Shown in pieces: positions 22,695-32,341 of a stretch of 61,276 nt of DNA; position 1 is the first letter of the stretch, and the number at the start of each line of letters is the position of its first letter. The notes under the pieces are model-generated. The model ran no database searches. It was not told the DNA's origin and saw nothing but the letters and a program-made list of their open reading frames with translations. The stretch covers positions 1 to 61,276 of the forward strand of contig NZ_MOMB01000055.1 of the NCBI RefSeq assembly GCF_002752165.1, read 5' to 3'. A program made the translations under genes and the position numbers. Source of the stretch: Erwinia sp. OLFS4. Its GTDB lineage: Bacteria; Pseudomonadota; Gammaproteobacteria; Enterobacterales; Enterobacteriaceae.

Positions 22695-23687
22695 ATGAGC
22701 CAGAATACGCTGAAAGTTAACGAGTTACATGAAGATGCGGAATTCGACGAAAACGGAGCTGAGGTTTTTGACGAGAAGGCGCTTGTTGAAAATGAGTCCG
22801 GTGATAATGATTTAGCTGAAGAAGAGTTGTTATCACAAGGGGCGACGCAACGCGTTTTAGATGCGACCCAGCTTTACCTCGGTGAAATAGGTTATTCACC
22901 GCTTTTAACGGCGGAAGAAGAAGTGTTCTTTGCCCGCCGTGCGCTACGCGGCGACGTTCCTTCACGACGGCGCATGATTGAAAGTAACCTGCGGCTGGTA
23001 GTGAAAATTGCCCGTCGTTACAGTAATCGTGGCCTGGCGCTGCTGGATCTGATTGAAGAAGGGAATCTCGGCTTGATCCGCGCGGTTGAAAAATTTGATC
23101 CGGAACGTGGATTCCGTTTTTCAACCTATGCGACCTGGTGGATTCGTCAGACCATTGAGCGGGCTATTATGAACCAGACCCGCACTATACGGCTGCCGAT
23201 TCATATTGTGAAAGAGCTGAATGTTTATTTGCGAACCGCCCGTGAGCTGTCGCATAAGCTTGATCACGAACCCAGCGCTGAAGAGATTGCCGAGCAGCTG
23301 GATAAACCGGTTGATGATGTCAGCCGCATGCTGCGTCTCAATGAACGTATCACATCTGTAGATACCCCATTGGGTGGCGATTCAGAAAAAGCCTTGCTTG
23401 ATATCCTGGCCGATGAGAAAGACAACGGTCCGGAAGACACCACGCAGGATGACGATATGAAACAGAGTATCGTCAAGTGGCTGTTCGAACTTAATGCCAA
23501 GCAACGAGAAGTGCTGGCCCGTCGTTTTGGCCTGTTAGGTTATGAAGCGGCAACGCTGGAAGACGTTGGGCGTGAGATCGGGCTGACCCGTGAACGCGTC
23601 CGTCAGATTCAGGTTGAAGGCCTGCGCCGTCTGCGGGAAATTCTGCAAACCCAGGGCCTCAATATTGAAGCGCTGTTTCGCGAATAA
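22695..23687 (+). CDS. rpoS: RNA polymerase sigma factor RpoS (sigma-38)
   Basis: RpoS directs the general stress and stationary-phase response. The 330-residue product equals E. coli and is uninterrupted. Region 1.2 ([16 protein letters not shown]) is followed by regions 2.1-2.4 ([50 protein letters not shown]), region 3 and the HTH of region 4 ([19 protein letters not shown]). The start follows GGTAGGAGCC. nlpD ends 51 bases upstream, and a terminator shared with convergent mutS follows. Confidence 0.98.
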   Translation: MSQNTLKVNELHEDAEFDENGAEVFDEKALVENESGDNDLAEEELLSQGATQRVLDATQLYLGEIGYSPLLTAEEEVFFARRALRGDVPSRRRMIESNLRLVVKIARRYSNRGLALLDLIEEGNLGLIRAVEKFDPERGFRFSTYATWWIRQTIERAIMNQTRTIRLPIHIVKELNVYLRTARELSHKLDHEPSAEEIAEQLDKPVDDVSRMLRLNERITSVDTPLGGDSEKALLDILADEKDNGPEDTTQDDDMKQSIVKWLFELNAKQREVLARRFGLLGYEAATLEDVGREIGLTRERVRQIQVEGLRRLREILQTQGLNIEALFRE

Positions 23688-23698
23688 TCACCATTGAT

Positions 23699-23731
23699 GA
23701 AAAAAGGTGGCCGTTAAGGCCACCTTTTTTT
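23699..23731. terminator. Bidirectional terminator between rpoS and mutS
   Basis: AAAAAAGGTGGCC and GGCCACCTTTTTTT form a stem with loop GTTAA, with A and T tracts on both sides. It can serve rpoS (plus) and mutS (minus). Confidence 0.9.
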
Positions 23732-23754
23732 CTGTCTGGCGCAGGCGGACTGCC

Positions 23755-26310
23755 TCACAGCAGCGATTTGAGGCGATATACCCACTCCAGTGCCTGACGC
23801 GGCGACAGCGCATCCGGATCCAGTGATTGCAGTGCCTCAAGAGCGGGTGACGTCTCTTCCACTAACAATGGCATCTGGCTGCCTTGTGTTGCTCCGGCAG
23901 CGCTGCTGCCGGAAAGCGTTTCAAGTTCACGCAGTTTCTGCCGTGCCCGTTTAATCACTTCTTTCGGTACCCCGGCCAGCGCTGCCACCGCCAGTCCATA
24001 GCTTTTACTGGCGGCCCCCTCCTGTACGCTGTGCATAAAGGCAATGTCATCGCCGTGTTCAACTGCATCAAGATGAACATTGACCACACCGCTGAGTTTT
24101 TCCGGCAGGGTAGTCAGTTCAAAATAGTGGGTGGCAAACAGCGTCATGGCTTTGATTCGGTTTGCCAGCTGCTCGGCACAGGACCAGGCCAGCGACAAGC
24201 CGTCATAAGTTGAGGTGCCGCGGCCGATTTCATCCATTAAGACCAGACTGCATTCGCTGGCATTATGCAGAATATTGGCCGTTTCGGTCATCTCTACCAT
24301 GAAGGTTGAGCGGCCGGATGCCAGGTCGTCAGCCGCGCCAATACGGGTAAAGATGCGGTCAAGCGGTCCAATCGTCGCGGCAGCGGCAGGGACGTAGCTG
24401 CCGACATAGGCCAGCAGGGCAATTAATGCGGTCTGACGCATATAGGTACTTTTACCGCCCATATTCGGACCGGTAATAATCAGCATGCGTCGCTGTGGGG
24501 AAAGCTGAACCGGGTTGGCGATAAATGGTTCTTTGAGTACCTGCTCCACCACTGGATGACGGCCTTCAGTAATCATAATCCCTGGGGTGTCTGTCAGCGT
24601 TGGGCGCACATAATTCAATGTCCAGGCCCGTTCAGCAAGGTTGCTCAGCACATCCAGCTCGGCCAGCGCCGCTGCGCTAAGCTGCAACGCTTCCAGATGT
24701 GGCAGCAGCAGGTCAAAAAGTTCATCGTATAACCGTTTTTCCAATGCCAGCGCTTTGCTTTTTGAGGTCAGAACTTTGTCTTCATACTCTTTCAGCTCCG
24801 GGATGATATAGCGTTCGGCATTTTTTAGCGTCTGACGTCTGACGTAATGAATTGGCACCAGATGACTCTGACCACGGCTGACTTGCAGATAATAGCCGTG
24901 AATAGCGTTATAACCGACTTTGAGGGTTTCAATACCCAGTTTTTCACGTTCCCGGATTTCCAGCCGCTCAAGATAATCGGTCGCGCCGTCGGCCAGCGCC
25001 CGCCATTCATCCAGTTCAGCATGATAACCAGGCGCAATAACCCCGCCATCGCGCACCAGCACTGGTGGCGCTTCAATAATCGCCCGTTCCAGCAGCTCGC
25101 ACAGGGCGGTAAATTCACCCATTTGTCGTTTTAGCGTCTGTAAATGGGTGGCCTGAGAGGCATCCAGCAGCTGGTTAAGCTGCGGCAGTTGCTGAAACGC
25201 ATGACGCATGCGGGCAAGATCGCGCGGACGTGCGCTGCGCAGTGCCAACCGGGCAACAATGCGTTCGAGATCACCGACCTGGCGCAATAGCGGTTGCAGT
25301 GCACTATAGAGATTTTGCAGTTCACCAATGCTCTGCTGACGATTATTCAGCGTTGTGATATCACGTACCGGCTGATGTAACCAGCGCTTCAGCATCCGGC
25401 TACCCATAGCCGTTACCGTGCAATCGATCACGGCCGCCAGGGTATTTTCACTGTTGCCGGAAAGATTCTGGGTAATCTCCAGATTACGTCGGGTCGCTGC
25501 ATCCATGATGACCGCGTCCTGTAATCTTTCCATCGTAAGGCTGCGGATATGGGGCAAAGAAGTGCGCTGGGTATCTTTGACGTACTGCAGCAGGCAGCCG
25601 GCTGCGCGCAGAGCCAGGCCGGCATTTTCCACGCCGAAACCCGTAAGGTCGCGGGTACCAAATTGCAGATTCAGCTGCTGGCGCGCCGTATCAATTTCAA
25701 ACTCCCACAGCGGGCGTCGCCGTAGTCCGCGGCGGCTATCAATCAGCTCTCTGGCGGAAAAATCTTCCGGATAGAGTAATTCTGCCGGGTTAGTACGCTG
25801 CAACTCCGCCGCCATTGCTTCTTCATCAGCAGGTTCTGCCAGACGAAAACGCCCTGAACTGATATCCAGCGTGGCGTAACCGAAACCCTGATTACTCTGC
25901 CAGATAGCCCCCAGCAGGTTATCCTGCCGTTCCTGCAATAGCGCTTCATCACTGATGGTGCCTGGGGTGACAATACGCACCACTTTACGCTCAACCGGCC
26001 CTTTGCTCAGCGCCGGATCGCCAATTTGCTCACAGATTGCCACCGATTCACCCAGCTGAATCAGCCTTGCAAGATAGTTTTCAACGGCATGATATGGGAC
26101 GCCAGCCATAGGAATCGGCTGACCTGCCGAGGCACCTCGTTTGGTCAGCGAAATATCCAGCAGCTGTGAAGCGCGGCGGGCATCATCATAAAACAGCTCG
26201 TAAAAGTCTCCCATGCGGTAAAACAGCAGAATATCAGGATGTTCAGCCTTCAGCCTGAGGTACTGCTGCATCATGGGGGTGTGCGAGTCTAAATTGTCGT
26301 GAGTACGCAT
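23755..26310 (-). CDS. mutS: DNA mismatch repair ATPase MutS
   Basis: MutS recognises mismatches and small loops and recruits MutL. The product (851 residues from this start; E. coli 853) has the mismatch-reading [15 protein letters not shown] (Phe-x-Glu) near the N-terminus. The core is followed by the ATPase with Walker [26 protein letters not shown] and [14 protein letters not shown] motifs, and the dimer/tetramer tail. I prefer the ATG at 26310 ([16 protein letters not shown]) because it aligns with the E. coli start. An ATG at 26358 would add 16 residues; neither has a strong ribosome site. The gene is convergent with rpoS, as in relatives. Confidence 0.97.
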   Translation of the reverse strand: MRTHDNLDSHTPMMQQYLRLKAEHPDILLFYRMGDFYELFYDDARRASQLLDISLTKRGASAGQPIPMAGVPYHAVENYLARLIQLGESVAICEQIGDPALSKGPVERKVVRIVTPGTISDEALLQERQDNLLGAIWQSNQGFGYATLDISSGRFRLAEPADEEAMAAELQRTNPAELLYPEDFSARELIDSRRGLRRRPLWEFEIDTARQQLNLQFGTRDLTGFGVENAGLALRAAGCLLQYVKDTQRTSLPHIRSLTMERLQDAVIMDAATRRNLEITQNLSGNSENTLAAVIDCTVTAMGSRMLKRWLHQPVRDITTLNNRQQSIGELQNLYSALQPLLRQVGDLERIVARLALRSARPRDLARMRHAFQQLPQLNQLLDASQATHLQTLKRQMGEFTALCELLERAIIEAPPVLVRDGGVIAPGYHAELDEWRALADGATDYLERLEIREREKLGIETLKVGYNAIHGYYLQVSRGQSHLVPIHYVRRQTLKNAERYIIPELKEYEDKVLTSKSKALALEKRLYDELFDLLLPHLEALQLSAAALAELDVLSNLAERAWTLNYVRPTLTDTPGIMITEGRHPVVEQVLKEPFIANPVQLSPQRRMLIITGPNMGGKSTYMRQTALIALLAYVGSYVPAAAATIGPLDRIFTRIGAADDLASGRSTFMVEMTETANILHNASECSLVLMDEIGRGTSTYDGLSLAWSCAEQLANRIKAMTLFATHYFELTTLPEKLSGVVNVHLDAVEHGDDIAFMHSVQEGAASKSYGLAVAALAGVPKEVIKRARQKLRELETLSGSSAAGATQGSQMPLLVEETSPALEALQSLDPDALSPRQALEWVYRLKSLL

Positions 26311-26773
26311 CAGTTTATGCTGTCCATTTTCTTGTAGTGAGTGCTGTATGCCGCTCATGATATGTCATGTTATGTCGTCGCATGTCATCCACTCTGGTAA
26401 GTAACCGCAGGTTAAAACGCCCATTGTCGCGGGTAGGCGCCGGCAAGTGAGGCTGACCAGCAGCAAAAATGACATAGTATTTTTTCAACAGGTAACGCGC
26501 ATGATAACGGAGTCTTTATTGCAGGAAAACAGCAGGCGGCGCCGAATTGTCTTGGATTGCTTTGATGGTTGTTAATGGTTGACTATTATGGCGAGTTACT
26601 GGCGGTAAAATGCTACTGAGGAGATAAGCCATACTGATTGCATGCTGCTGCGGGCGACCTTATTAATCACGGATGTGCAGCATCATAATGCGGTCAGGTT
26701 GTCAGCGTGGTACGGCGACACCGGTCCGATGTGCTGGGACCGGTGCGGCCTGCCGCGAGCGGGTGCTGAGAAC
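26311..26773. other. Intergenic region between mutS and the GAPDH gene
   Basis: No gene can be supported in these 463 bases. Two structures are visible. Three copies of ATGTC-type heptamers sit at exact 10-base spacing (26361-26390) just upstream of or overlapping the mutS start. A 9-base-pair hairpin CACCGGTCC/GGACCGGTG (26719-26727/26737-26745) lies 29 bases beyond the GAPDH stop on its transcript side, without a T-run. In E. coli other operons occupy this position. Confidence 0.6.
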
Positions 26774-27784
26774 TTATAGTCCTTTTTGTGCCATCAGCTG
26801 CGCAAGGTCAAGCAGTCGGTTGGAAAAGCCCCATTCATTGTCATACCAGGCGAGAATTTTGACCATATTTCCGCCAATAACCAGCGTTGACAGTCCATCG
26901 ATAATAGATGAACGGGGATCGCCCTGATAATCGCTGGAAACTAAAGGTTCATCGCTGTACCCCAGTATTCCTTTTAACGCTCCGCTGGCGGCGGCTTCAC
27001 GGAATGCGTCATTCACTTGCCCGACGCTAACCTCACTTTCGAGGGTAACGGTTAAATCGACAATAGAAACCACCGGGACAGGTACCCGCAGTGAATAGCC
27101 GGTCAAACGTCCTGCCAGCGACGGGATAACTTTACCCAGCGCTTTGGCTGCTCCGCTGGAATAGGGCACAATTGACAGGGCAGCAGCCCGGGCGCCGCGT
27201 AAATCTTTCTCTGGCTGATCATGCAGTGCCTGGCTATTGGTATAGGCGTGTGTCGTATTCATCAGACCATGACGAATACCAAAATGCTGATGTAAAACCA
27301 GTGCGGCAGGGGCCAGACCGTTGGTGGTACAGCTACCGTTGCTGACAACCTGATGTTGTTGTGGATCGTAGTGCTGATGGTTCACTCCCATTACCACCAT
27401 CAGATCTTCGTTTTTACCAGGTGCAGAAATAATCACGCGTTTAGCCCGGCCATGGGTGATATGCAGCGCGGCTTGTTCTCGGTCGGTAAATAACCCGGTT
27501 GCTTCGATAACAATGTCAGCTCCCACGCTGTACCAGGGAATATTTTGCGGATTTCTTTCACTAAAAATACGTATGATTTGCCCATCAACCCGCAATGCGC
27601 CTTCAGTCGCTTCCACCGGTATCGGCAGAGGGCCAAGGATGGAATCATATTTCAGCAAATGTGCCAGTGTGTGACTGTCTGTCAGATCATTGATTGCGAC
27701 AACTTTTATCGACGGGTTGACCAGCGCCGCACGCAATACATTGCGGCCAATCCGGCCAAACCCATTAATGCCTACCGTTACCAT
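26774..27784 (-). CDS. Type I glyceraldehyde-3-phosphate dehydrogenase
   Basis: The 336-residue product is a phosphorylating GAPDH that interconverts glyceraldehyde 3-phosphate and 1,3-bisphosphoglycerate. The Rossmann start is VGINGFGRIGRN, and INDLTD (Asp33) suggests NAD preference. The catalytic cysteine is in SNGSCTTN (Cys152) and the general-base histidine in NTTHAYTNSQ (His179). The phosphate-site loop reads PYSSGAAKALGKV, where most enzymes have STGAAK. It ends WYDNEWGFSNRLLDLAQLM. I chose the ATG at 27784, preceded by AGGAG. It is probably a paralogue of the housekeeping gapA, which is not in the window. A GlxA-type regulator lies 78 bases upstream on the same strand. Whether it serves glycolysis, gluconeogenesis or a side pathway is open. 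Confidence 0.9.
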   Translation of the reverse strand: MVTVGINGFGRIGRNVLRAALVNPSIKVVAINDLTDSHTLAHLLKYDSILGPLPIPVEATEGALRVDGQIIRIFSERNPQNIPWYSVGADIVIEATGLFTDREQAALHITHGRAKRVIISAPGKNEDLMVVMGVNHQHYDPQQHQVVSNGSCTTNGLAPAALVLHQHFGIRHGLMNTTHAYTNSQALHDQPEKDLRGARAAALSIVPYSSGAAKALGKVIPSLAGRLTGYSLRVPVPVVSIVDLTVTLESEVSVGQVNDAFREAAASGALKGILGYSDEPLVSSDYQGDPRSSIIDGLSTLVIGGNMVKILAWYDNEWGFSNRLLDLAQLMAQKGL

Positions 27785-27862
27785 AACCGTCTCCTGTGAG
27801 GCTGAATATGGCACCACTGTATGTTGTCAGCGATTTGGCGTAAATGACAAATAAGGATCACT

Positions 27863-28843
27863 TTAAGCCATTTGGCGACAATGAAAGCGCTGGCGGTATT
27901 CTCCGGGGGTCAGGTGCAGCTGTTTTTCAAAGATACGTCGTAGATTAATACTGTTACCGAAACCAGTGATTACGGCAATTTTTTCTATTGTTTCACTGGA
28001 CTGTTCCAGCTGGTATCTGGCGGCAGCAAGGCGGGTTTCGGCGACGTAACGAGCCGGCGGCAATCCGGTTTCGCGAGTAAAAACCCGGGTAAAATTGCGC
28101 GGACTCATAGCTACTTGCTGTGCCAGTTTTTCCACGCTCAGATCGCTGCTCAGATTGTCTGCCAGCCAGTGAAGTAATGCGTTAATAACGCGGTTACTGG
28201 TGGTCTGATGCAGCTGAAAACGGCTAAATTGCATCTGCCCGCCTGGGCGGCGCAGATACATCACCAGATCCTGTGCCACATCACGGGCAAGGCTATATCC
28301 GTAATCCTCTTCGACCAGAGCCAGAGTGAGATCAAAACCGCTGCTGACCCCCCCGGATGTCCAGACAGAACCGTCCTGAATATACAGCGGGCCACTTTGT
28401 ACTTCGACCTCGGGATAACGGGTTTGCAGGGTGTCCAGTAGCCGCCAGTGAGTGGTAGCATGCAGGCCATTGAGCAGACCGGTCTGCGCTAACAGCATAG
28501 CGCCACCGCAAACGGAAACCAGGCGGCGGGTATAGGGTGCAGCCAGACGAATCCAGTCGACTACAGCACGCTCTTCCTGCTCGTTATCGCCGCGCCCGGT
28601 AATGATAATCGTATCGCGCGCTTCGCCGGGATCGAGATCGGCCAGGCGATAGTCGGCGAGCAGATTAAGACCTGACTGTCCCTGAATCACCCGATGGGGT
28701 TGACTGCTGGCCAGACTGACCTGATAGCGTGGCTGGTTTCGCTCAGCGTTATGCAGCCGGTTTGCCTGCATCAGAATGTCAGCAATACCGGCCGATTCAA
28801 ACAACATTCCGCCATCCGGCACAATAATGAGTATCGTTTTCAT
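27863..28843 (-). CDS. GlxA-family transcriptional regulator (DJ-1/PfpI + AraC HTH)
   Basis: This is a 326-residue regulator with an N-terminal DJ-1/PfpI-like domain (about 1-190) and a C-terminal AraC-type double helix-turn-helix (about 220-318). The nucleophile-elbow cysteine is present (SVCGGAMLLAQ, Cys112). The HTH part shows LAQQVAMSPRNFTRVFTRET and KIAVITGFGNSINLRRIFEK, ending in TPGEYRQRF. Family members control amine, arginine or carnitine metabolism, but no ligand can be assigned here. It lies upstream of the GAPDH gene in the same direction (78-base gap), so it may regulate or be co-transcribed with it. It is divergent from the chemoreceptor gene. Confidence 0.9.
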   Translation of the reverse strand: MKTILIIVPDGGMLFESAGIADILMQANRLHNAERNQPRYQVSLASSQPHRVIQGQSGLNLLADYRLADLDPGEARDTIIITGRGDNEQEERAVVDWIRLAAPYTRRLVSVCGGAMLLAQTGLLNGLHATTHWRLLDTLQTRYPEVEVQSGPLYIQDGSVWTSGGVSSGFDLTLALVEEDYGYSLARDVAQDLVMYLRRPGGQMQFSRFQLHQTTSNRVINALLHWLADNLSSDLSVEKLAQQVAMSPRNFTRVFTRETGLPPARYVAETRLAAARYQLEQSSETIEKIAVITGFGNSINLRRIFEKQLHLTPGEYRQRFHCRQMA

Positions 28844-29022
28844 GTCCTGAAATGTACGTTTTATTGTAAATAAGTCAATGGCAGAGAAGATCGTGACGGT
28901 GCTATTGCTGAATCAGGGAGAACGATACAGGTTGTGTCTGTGTAGCCACAATGGCAAATAACTGTCAGTAAACTATCAGTATATTTAGCTGAAGGAGATC
29001 GGGAATCCAGTCAAATATTTGC

Positions 29023-29049
29023 TAAAGAATGGACTGAAATTGCCGATAA
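29023..29049 (+). promoter_or_regulatory. Sigma-28 (FliA) promoter of the chemoreceptor gene
   Basis: TAAAGAAT (29023-29030), an 11-base spacer and GCCGATAA (29042-29049) match the flagellar class III consensus TAAAGTTT-N11-GCCGATAA, with only two mismatches in the -35 element. It lies 31 bases before the chemoreceptor ATG. Confidence 0.85.
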
Positions 29050-29080
29050 CGCGCTGAAATTGACTCAACTGGACGTGAGT

Positions 29081-30754
29081 ATGTTTAAAAACACTAAAAT
29101 TGTTACCGGGATAACCGTCATCCTGGTTATCTCCGGCGTGCTGTGGTTGTCCATTGCGGGACTTTATTATACTGCCGTTAACAGTGATAGGGTTAATTTT
29201 ATTAATAATGAACAGCTTAGCCGGCAACAATTGTTGCTGAATGACAGCGTTCATTCGCTGATTATTAGCCGCGTTGCGATTACCCGGGTAGCGGTGCATT
29301 TTCTGGAGAATCAAAACAATCCCGACTCAGCATCTCAGGCTGATTTTAATGATTTACTGCAAAAAGCCAGTGTTTCTCTTGCACAGTCAGCGCACGATTT
29401 TCAGGCCTGGCAGGCATACGTCAATGATAACCAGCATGATGCGGCAGCAGAAGGGAAGCTCAGGCAGACTTATCAGGCACTGTATGATGTGCTGAAAAAT
29501 TCCGTCGCCTTCCTGCGTGAAGGTCATTATTCCGTTTATACCAATCTTGGGGCACAGGAAGCGCAGGACGATCTGATCGCTTGCTGGAACGCCTGGCGGG
29601 AAAAGAACTATCAGCTACAAAAACTCGCTTCTCAGCAAAACCACAAAAACTATAGCCAGATGAAATTGTTGCTGGCAACTATTGCGGTGGTGCTGGTTAT
29701 ACTTGTTGTGACCATCTACAGCGGTATCCGGCAGATCCTTTTCGTACCCCTGCGGCTTATTACTACACATATTAACGCCATTACTCAGGGCGATCTTACT
29801 TCACCTATTGAAGATGGTGGCCGCAGTGAAATGGGACATCTGCTGAATAGGTTAAGCGCAATGCAGCGTGCTTTAATCACCACCGTGGGGGCGGTACGTG
29901 AGAGTGCTGATGCCATTTATAGCGAGGCAAGCGAGATTTCTGCCGGCGGTAACGATCTCTCTTCCCGCACCGAAGAACAGGCCGCCTCGCTGGAACAAAC
30001 GGCAGCCAGTATGGAGCAGCTGTCGGCAGCGGTGAAATTTAATAGTGATAACGCCCGGCAGGCGGCCGATCTTGCCCATATAGCTTCAACCACCGCAGAA
30101 AAGGGCGGTACAGTGGTCAGCGGCGTTGTTGCCACCATGCAGGAAATATCCGATAGCTCGCAGCAGATTTCCCGGATTACGGCGGTCATCGACGAAATTG
30201 CTTTCCAGACTAATATTCTGGCGCTCAATGCGGCGGTAGAAGCCGCGCGTGCCGGCGAGCAAGGGCGCGGATTTGCCGTAGTGGCGGGAGAAGTCCGGTC
30301 GCTGGCCGGCAGGAGCGCGACGGCCGCGAAAGAAATTAAAGCGCTGATTGATAAATCCGCCAGCCGTGTGGATTCGGGATCGAAACAGGTCAGTGACGCG
30401 GGCCATGCGATGGAAGAAATTGTGGTGGCAGTTAACCGGGTGACCAGCATTATGGAGGAGATTGCCACGGCTTCCGATGAACAGCGGCGCGGAATCGAAC
30501 AGATAAGTCTTGCGGTTTCCCAGATGGATAGCGTTACACAGCAAAATGCCGCGCTGGTCGAAGAGTCTGCCGGCGCGGCATCGACGCTGGAAATCCAGGC
30601 CGCTCAGTTGAGGCAGGCGGTGTCAGTCTTCCATATTGCCGCGGCCGATTTAAATCGCACCGCCACTATGCAGGAGATGACCCCTGGCCTGACAACTTCG
30701 ACGACACCGTTAATTGCTCAGGGGCCTGCAACGCAACACTGGGAAGCATTCTGA
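29081..30754 (+). CDS. Methyl-accepting chemotaxis protein
   Basis: This is a Tsr/Tar-type chemoreceptor of 557 residues. It has a membrane helix at about 9-31, a periplasmic ligand-binding region of about 155 residues (probably a four-helix bundle), and a second membrane helix (ATIAVVLVILVVTIYSGI, about 195-215). A HAMP domain and the coiled-coil signalling domain follow, with the conserved hairpin tip IAFQTNILALNAAVEAARAG. The last five residues, HWEAF, resemble the NWETF/NWESF tether for CheR and CheB found in high-abundance E. coli receptors, so it may support adaptation by itself. The ligand is unknown. I chose the ATG at 29081, preceded by GGACGTGAG; the in-frame TTG at 29060 would lie at about the predicted transcription start. 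A sigma-28 promoter is just upstream. Confidence 0.93.
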   Translation: MFKNTKIVTGITVILVISGVLWLSIAGLYYTAVNSDRVNFINNEQLSRQQLLLNDSVHSLIISRVAITRVAVHFLENQNNPDSASQADFNDLLQKASVSLAQSAHDFQAWQAYVNDNQHDAAAEGKLRQTYQALYDVLKNSVAFLREGHYSVYTNLGAQEAQDDLIACWNAWREKNYQLQKLASQQNHKNYSQMKLLLATIAVVLVILVVTIYSGIRQILFVPLRLITTHINAITQGDLTSPIEDGGRSEMGHLLNRLSAMQRALITTVGAVRESADAIYSEASEISAGGNDLSSRTEEQAASLEQTAASMEQLSAAVKFNSDNARQAADLAHIASTTAEKGGTVVSGVVATMQEISDSSQQISRITAVIDEIAFQTNILALNAAVEAARAGEQGRGFAVVAGEVRSLAGRSATAAKEIKALIDKSASRVDSGSKQVSDAGHAMEEIVVAVNRVTSIMEEIATASDEQRRGIEQISLAVSQMDSVTQQNAALVEESAGAASTLEIQAAQLRQAVSVFHIAAADLNRTATMQEMTPGLTTSTTPLIAQGPATQHWEAF

Positions 30755-30764
30755 GGTGAAAGAG

Positions 30765-30797
30765 GGTGCCAGCGGCTAATCTTAGCCAGCTGGCACC
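30765..30797. terminator. Strong hairpin between chemoreceptor and prepilin peptidase genes
   Basis: GGTGCCAGC plus GGCTAA pair with TTAGCC plus GCTGGCACC, a 15-base-pair stem with one bulged A and a 2-base loop, 10 bases after the stop of the plus-strand gene and beyond the stop of the minus-strand gene. There is no T-run on either side. It may act as a shared transcript end. Confidence 0.55.
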
Positions 30798-30824
30798 GTA
30801 TCGATTTCACAGGAACTGACCTGG

Positions 30825-31625
30825 TCACCCTGTAGCGGCATGGCAAAAAGGATGATACTGCTGCATGCTGAATAACGCTATTCCCGCCAGCGCAAGCCAT
30901 GGCCCCAGCGCTATACGCTGTGGTTTTTGCCCGGTTAGCGCTACGATTACCAGCAGCCAAAGCAGGGCACTGCTGCTGGCGATTAACAGTATCGCCGGGA
31001 GATGTTGCCATCCCAGCCAGGCGCCCAGCGCCGCCAGTAGTTTACTATCCCCACCACCTAAGGCGATTTCCTGACGCCATAAAAACCACAACCCGGCCAG
31101 CAGACGAAACAGCAGATAGCCTGCTATTGCTCCGATAATCGCCTCTTTTGCCGATGGTGATGCAGAGGTTAGCGCGGCATTTAGCAGGCCGCCCCAGAGC
31201 AGCGGCAGCGTTAAAATATCTGGTAGTAGCTGATGGCCGAAGTCAATCATGCTGAGAACCAGTAGCGTCCAGCTAAAAAACAGTGCAGGCAGCATCGGTA
31301 TCAGCTCTGGTTGATATAACCAGCCTGCCAGTATGGCGATTAGCCAGCTTACTAATTCCACTGCCGGATAACGCCAGCTGATGCGGGCGTGACAGTGACG
31401 ACAGCGTCCTCGCAGCGCCAGCCAGCTGAACACAGGAATTAGCTCTGCTGGCGTCAGCGCATTTTTACAATGGGGACAGTGGGAGCGTGGTGACGTCAGG
31501 CTGAGTGGTGTTGTCGCAGACAGCATTCTTTGTGGCAGACGATAAATAACAACGTTAAAAAAACTGCCGGCACTTAACCCTGTTACGCTAAGCAACAGCC
31601 AGGTTATCAGGTTATGTTCCATCAT
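30825..31625 (-). CDS. Prepilin peptidase / N-methyltransferase (A24 family)
   Basis: This integral membrane aspartic protease would cleave and N-methylate type IV pilin-like proteins of a type II secretion system or type IV pilus. The 266-residue product has the two zinc-type cysteine pairs in the cytoplasmic loop (Cys50, 53, 75, 78), the GSFFNVVIYRLP N-terminal motif, about seven further membrane helices, and both catalytic aspartates: Asp128 in SMIDFGHQLLPD and Asp193 in GGGDSKL. It is a full-length enzyme of the PilD/GspO/PppA type. No pilin or secretion genes are near, so its substrates are encoded elsewhere. Tandem ATGs at 31625 and 31622 follow GGAG; either could start. Confidence 0.9.
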   Translation of the reverse strand: MMEHNLITWLLLSVTGLSAGSFFNVVIYRLPQRMLSATTPLSLTSPRSHCPHCKNALTPAELIPVFSWLALRGRCRHCHARISWRYPAVELVSWLIAILAGWLYQPELIPMLPALFFSWTLLVLSMIDFGHQLLPDILTLPLLWGGLLNAALTSASPSAKEAIIGAIAGYLLFRLLAGLWFLWRQEIALGGGDSKLLAALGAWLGWQHLPAILLIASSSALLWLLVIVALTGQKPQRIALGPWLALAGIALFSMQQYHPFCHAATG

Positions 31626-31640
31626 AACTCCGGGAGGAAA

Positions 31641-31742
31641 ATGATTTCTCAGCCTGCCAGAAGCCGATCTTCAATCCCAGTGCAAGTGGGCGTTGCACGC
31701 GATTTTCAACGCATTGTGGAAGCCGTGCCGGGCTTTAACTGA
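31641..31742 (+). CDS. Possible small protein (33 aa)
   Basis: A very good ribosome site (GGGAGGAAA) immediately precedes an ATG at 31641 that opens 33 codons (MISQPARSRSSIPVQVGVAR...) to TGA at 31742. It is divergent from the prepilin peptidase gene, 15 bases from that start, and 145 bases before yjdM. I recognise no family; it might be a leader peptide or chance. Confidence 0.25.
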   Translation: MISQPARSRSSIPVQVGVARDFQRIVEAVPGFN

Positions 31743-31887
31743 AAACAGGTCTTGCCTGCGATGAAACGTTGTTTTTGCGGCAGGCTGCTGGCCTGAAGGG
31801 AATAATTCATACCAGCGATTATCACCTGGTGAAAAATCCGCTACACTGCCGTCCCTGATTTTCATAAGGTTATTGAGGAACTAAGTT

Positions 31888-32226
31888 ATGTCAGAATTAC
31901 CACCCTGTCCCAAATGTGTCTCTCCCTATGCCTGGCAGGATGGCGAACAGCTTAATTGCCCTGAATGCGGGCACGTCTGGTCGCCTGTTGATATCGCCAG
32001 CGATGACACGCCTGAAGTGCGTGATGCCAATGGCAATTTACTGGCTGACGGCGACAGCGTGACGGTGATTAAGGATCTCAAAGTGAAAGGCAGTTCATCG
32101 GTACTGAAAATAGGTACCCGGGTGAAAGGGATACGGCTGGTGGAAGGCGATCATAATATCGACTGTAAAATTGACGGCTTTGGCCCGATGAAACTGAAAT
32201 CTGAATTTGTTAAGAAAAGCAGCTAA
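31888..32226 (+). CDS. yjdM: Zinc-ribbon protein YjdM (PhnA)
   Basis: This is a 112-residue protein of the PhnA/YjdM family, named for an alkylphosphonate locus but of uncertain role in enterobacteria. The N-terminus is a zinc ribbon with C-x2-C pairs ([10 protein letters not shown] and NCPECGHVW). The C-terminal domain is very conserved ([39 protein letters not shown]). E. coli YjdM is 111 residues and nearly the same in the C-terminal half. GAGGAACTAAGTT precedes the ATG. In E. coli it is near the phn region; here it stands alone in the variable segment. Confidence 0.94.
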   Translation: MSELPPCPKCVSPYAWQDGEQLNCPECGHVWSPVDIASDDTPEVRDANGNLLADGDSVTVIKDLKVKGSSSVLKIGTRVKGIRLVEGDHNIDCKIDGFGPMKLKSEFVKKSS

Positions 32227-32341
32227 GGCGATTTAACACCGTCAGGTCACTGTGCTTTTTTTCACTACCGGTTATAGTAGGTAACGGGGCTTGAATAGCC
32301 ATCGTTTTATTTTACCCGCCTGATAACCACCCGGAGAGAAA

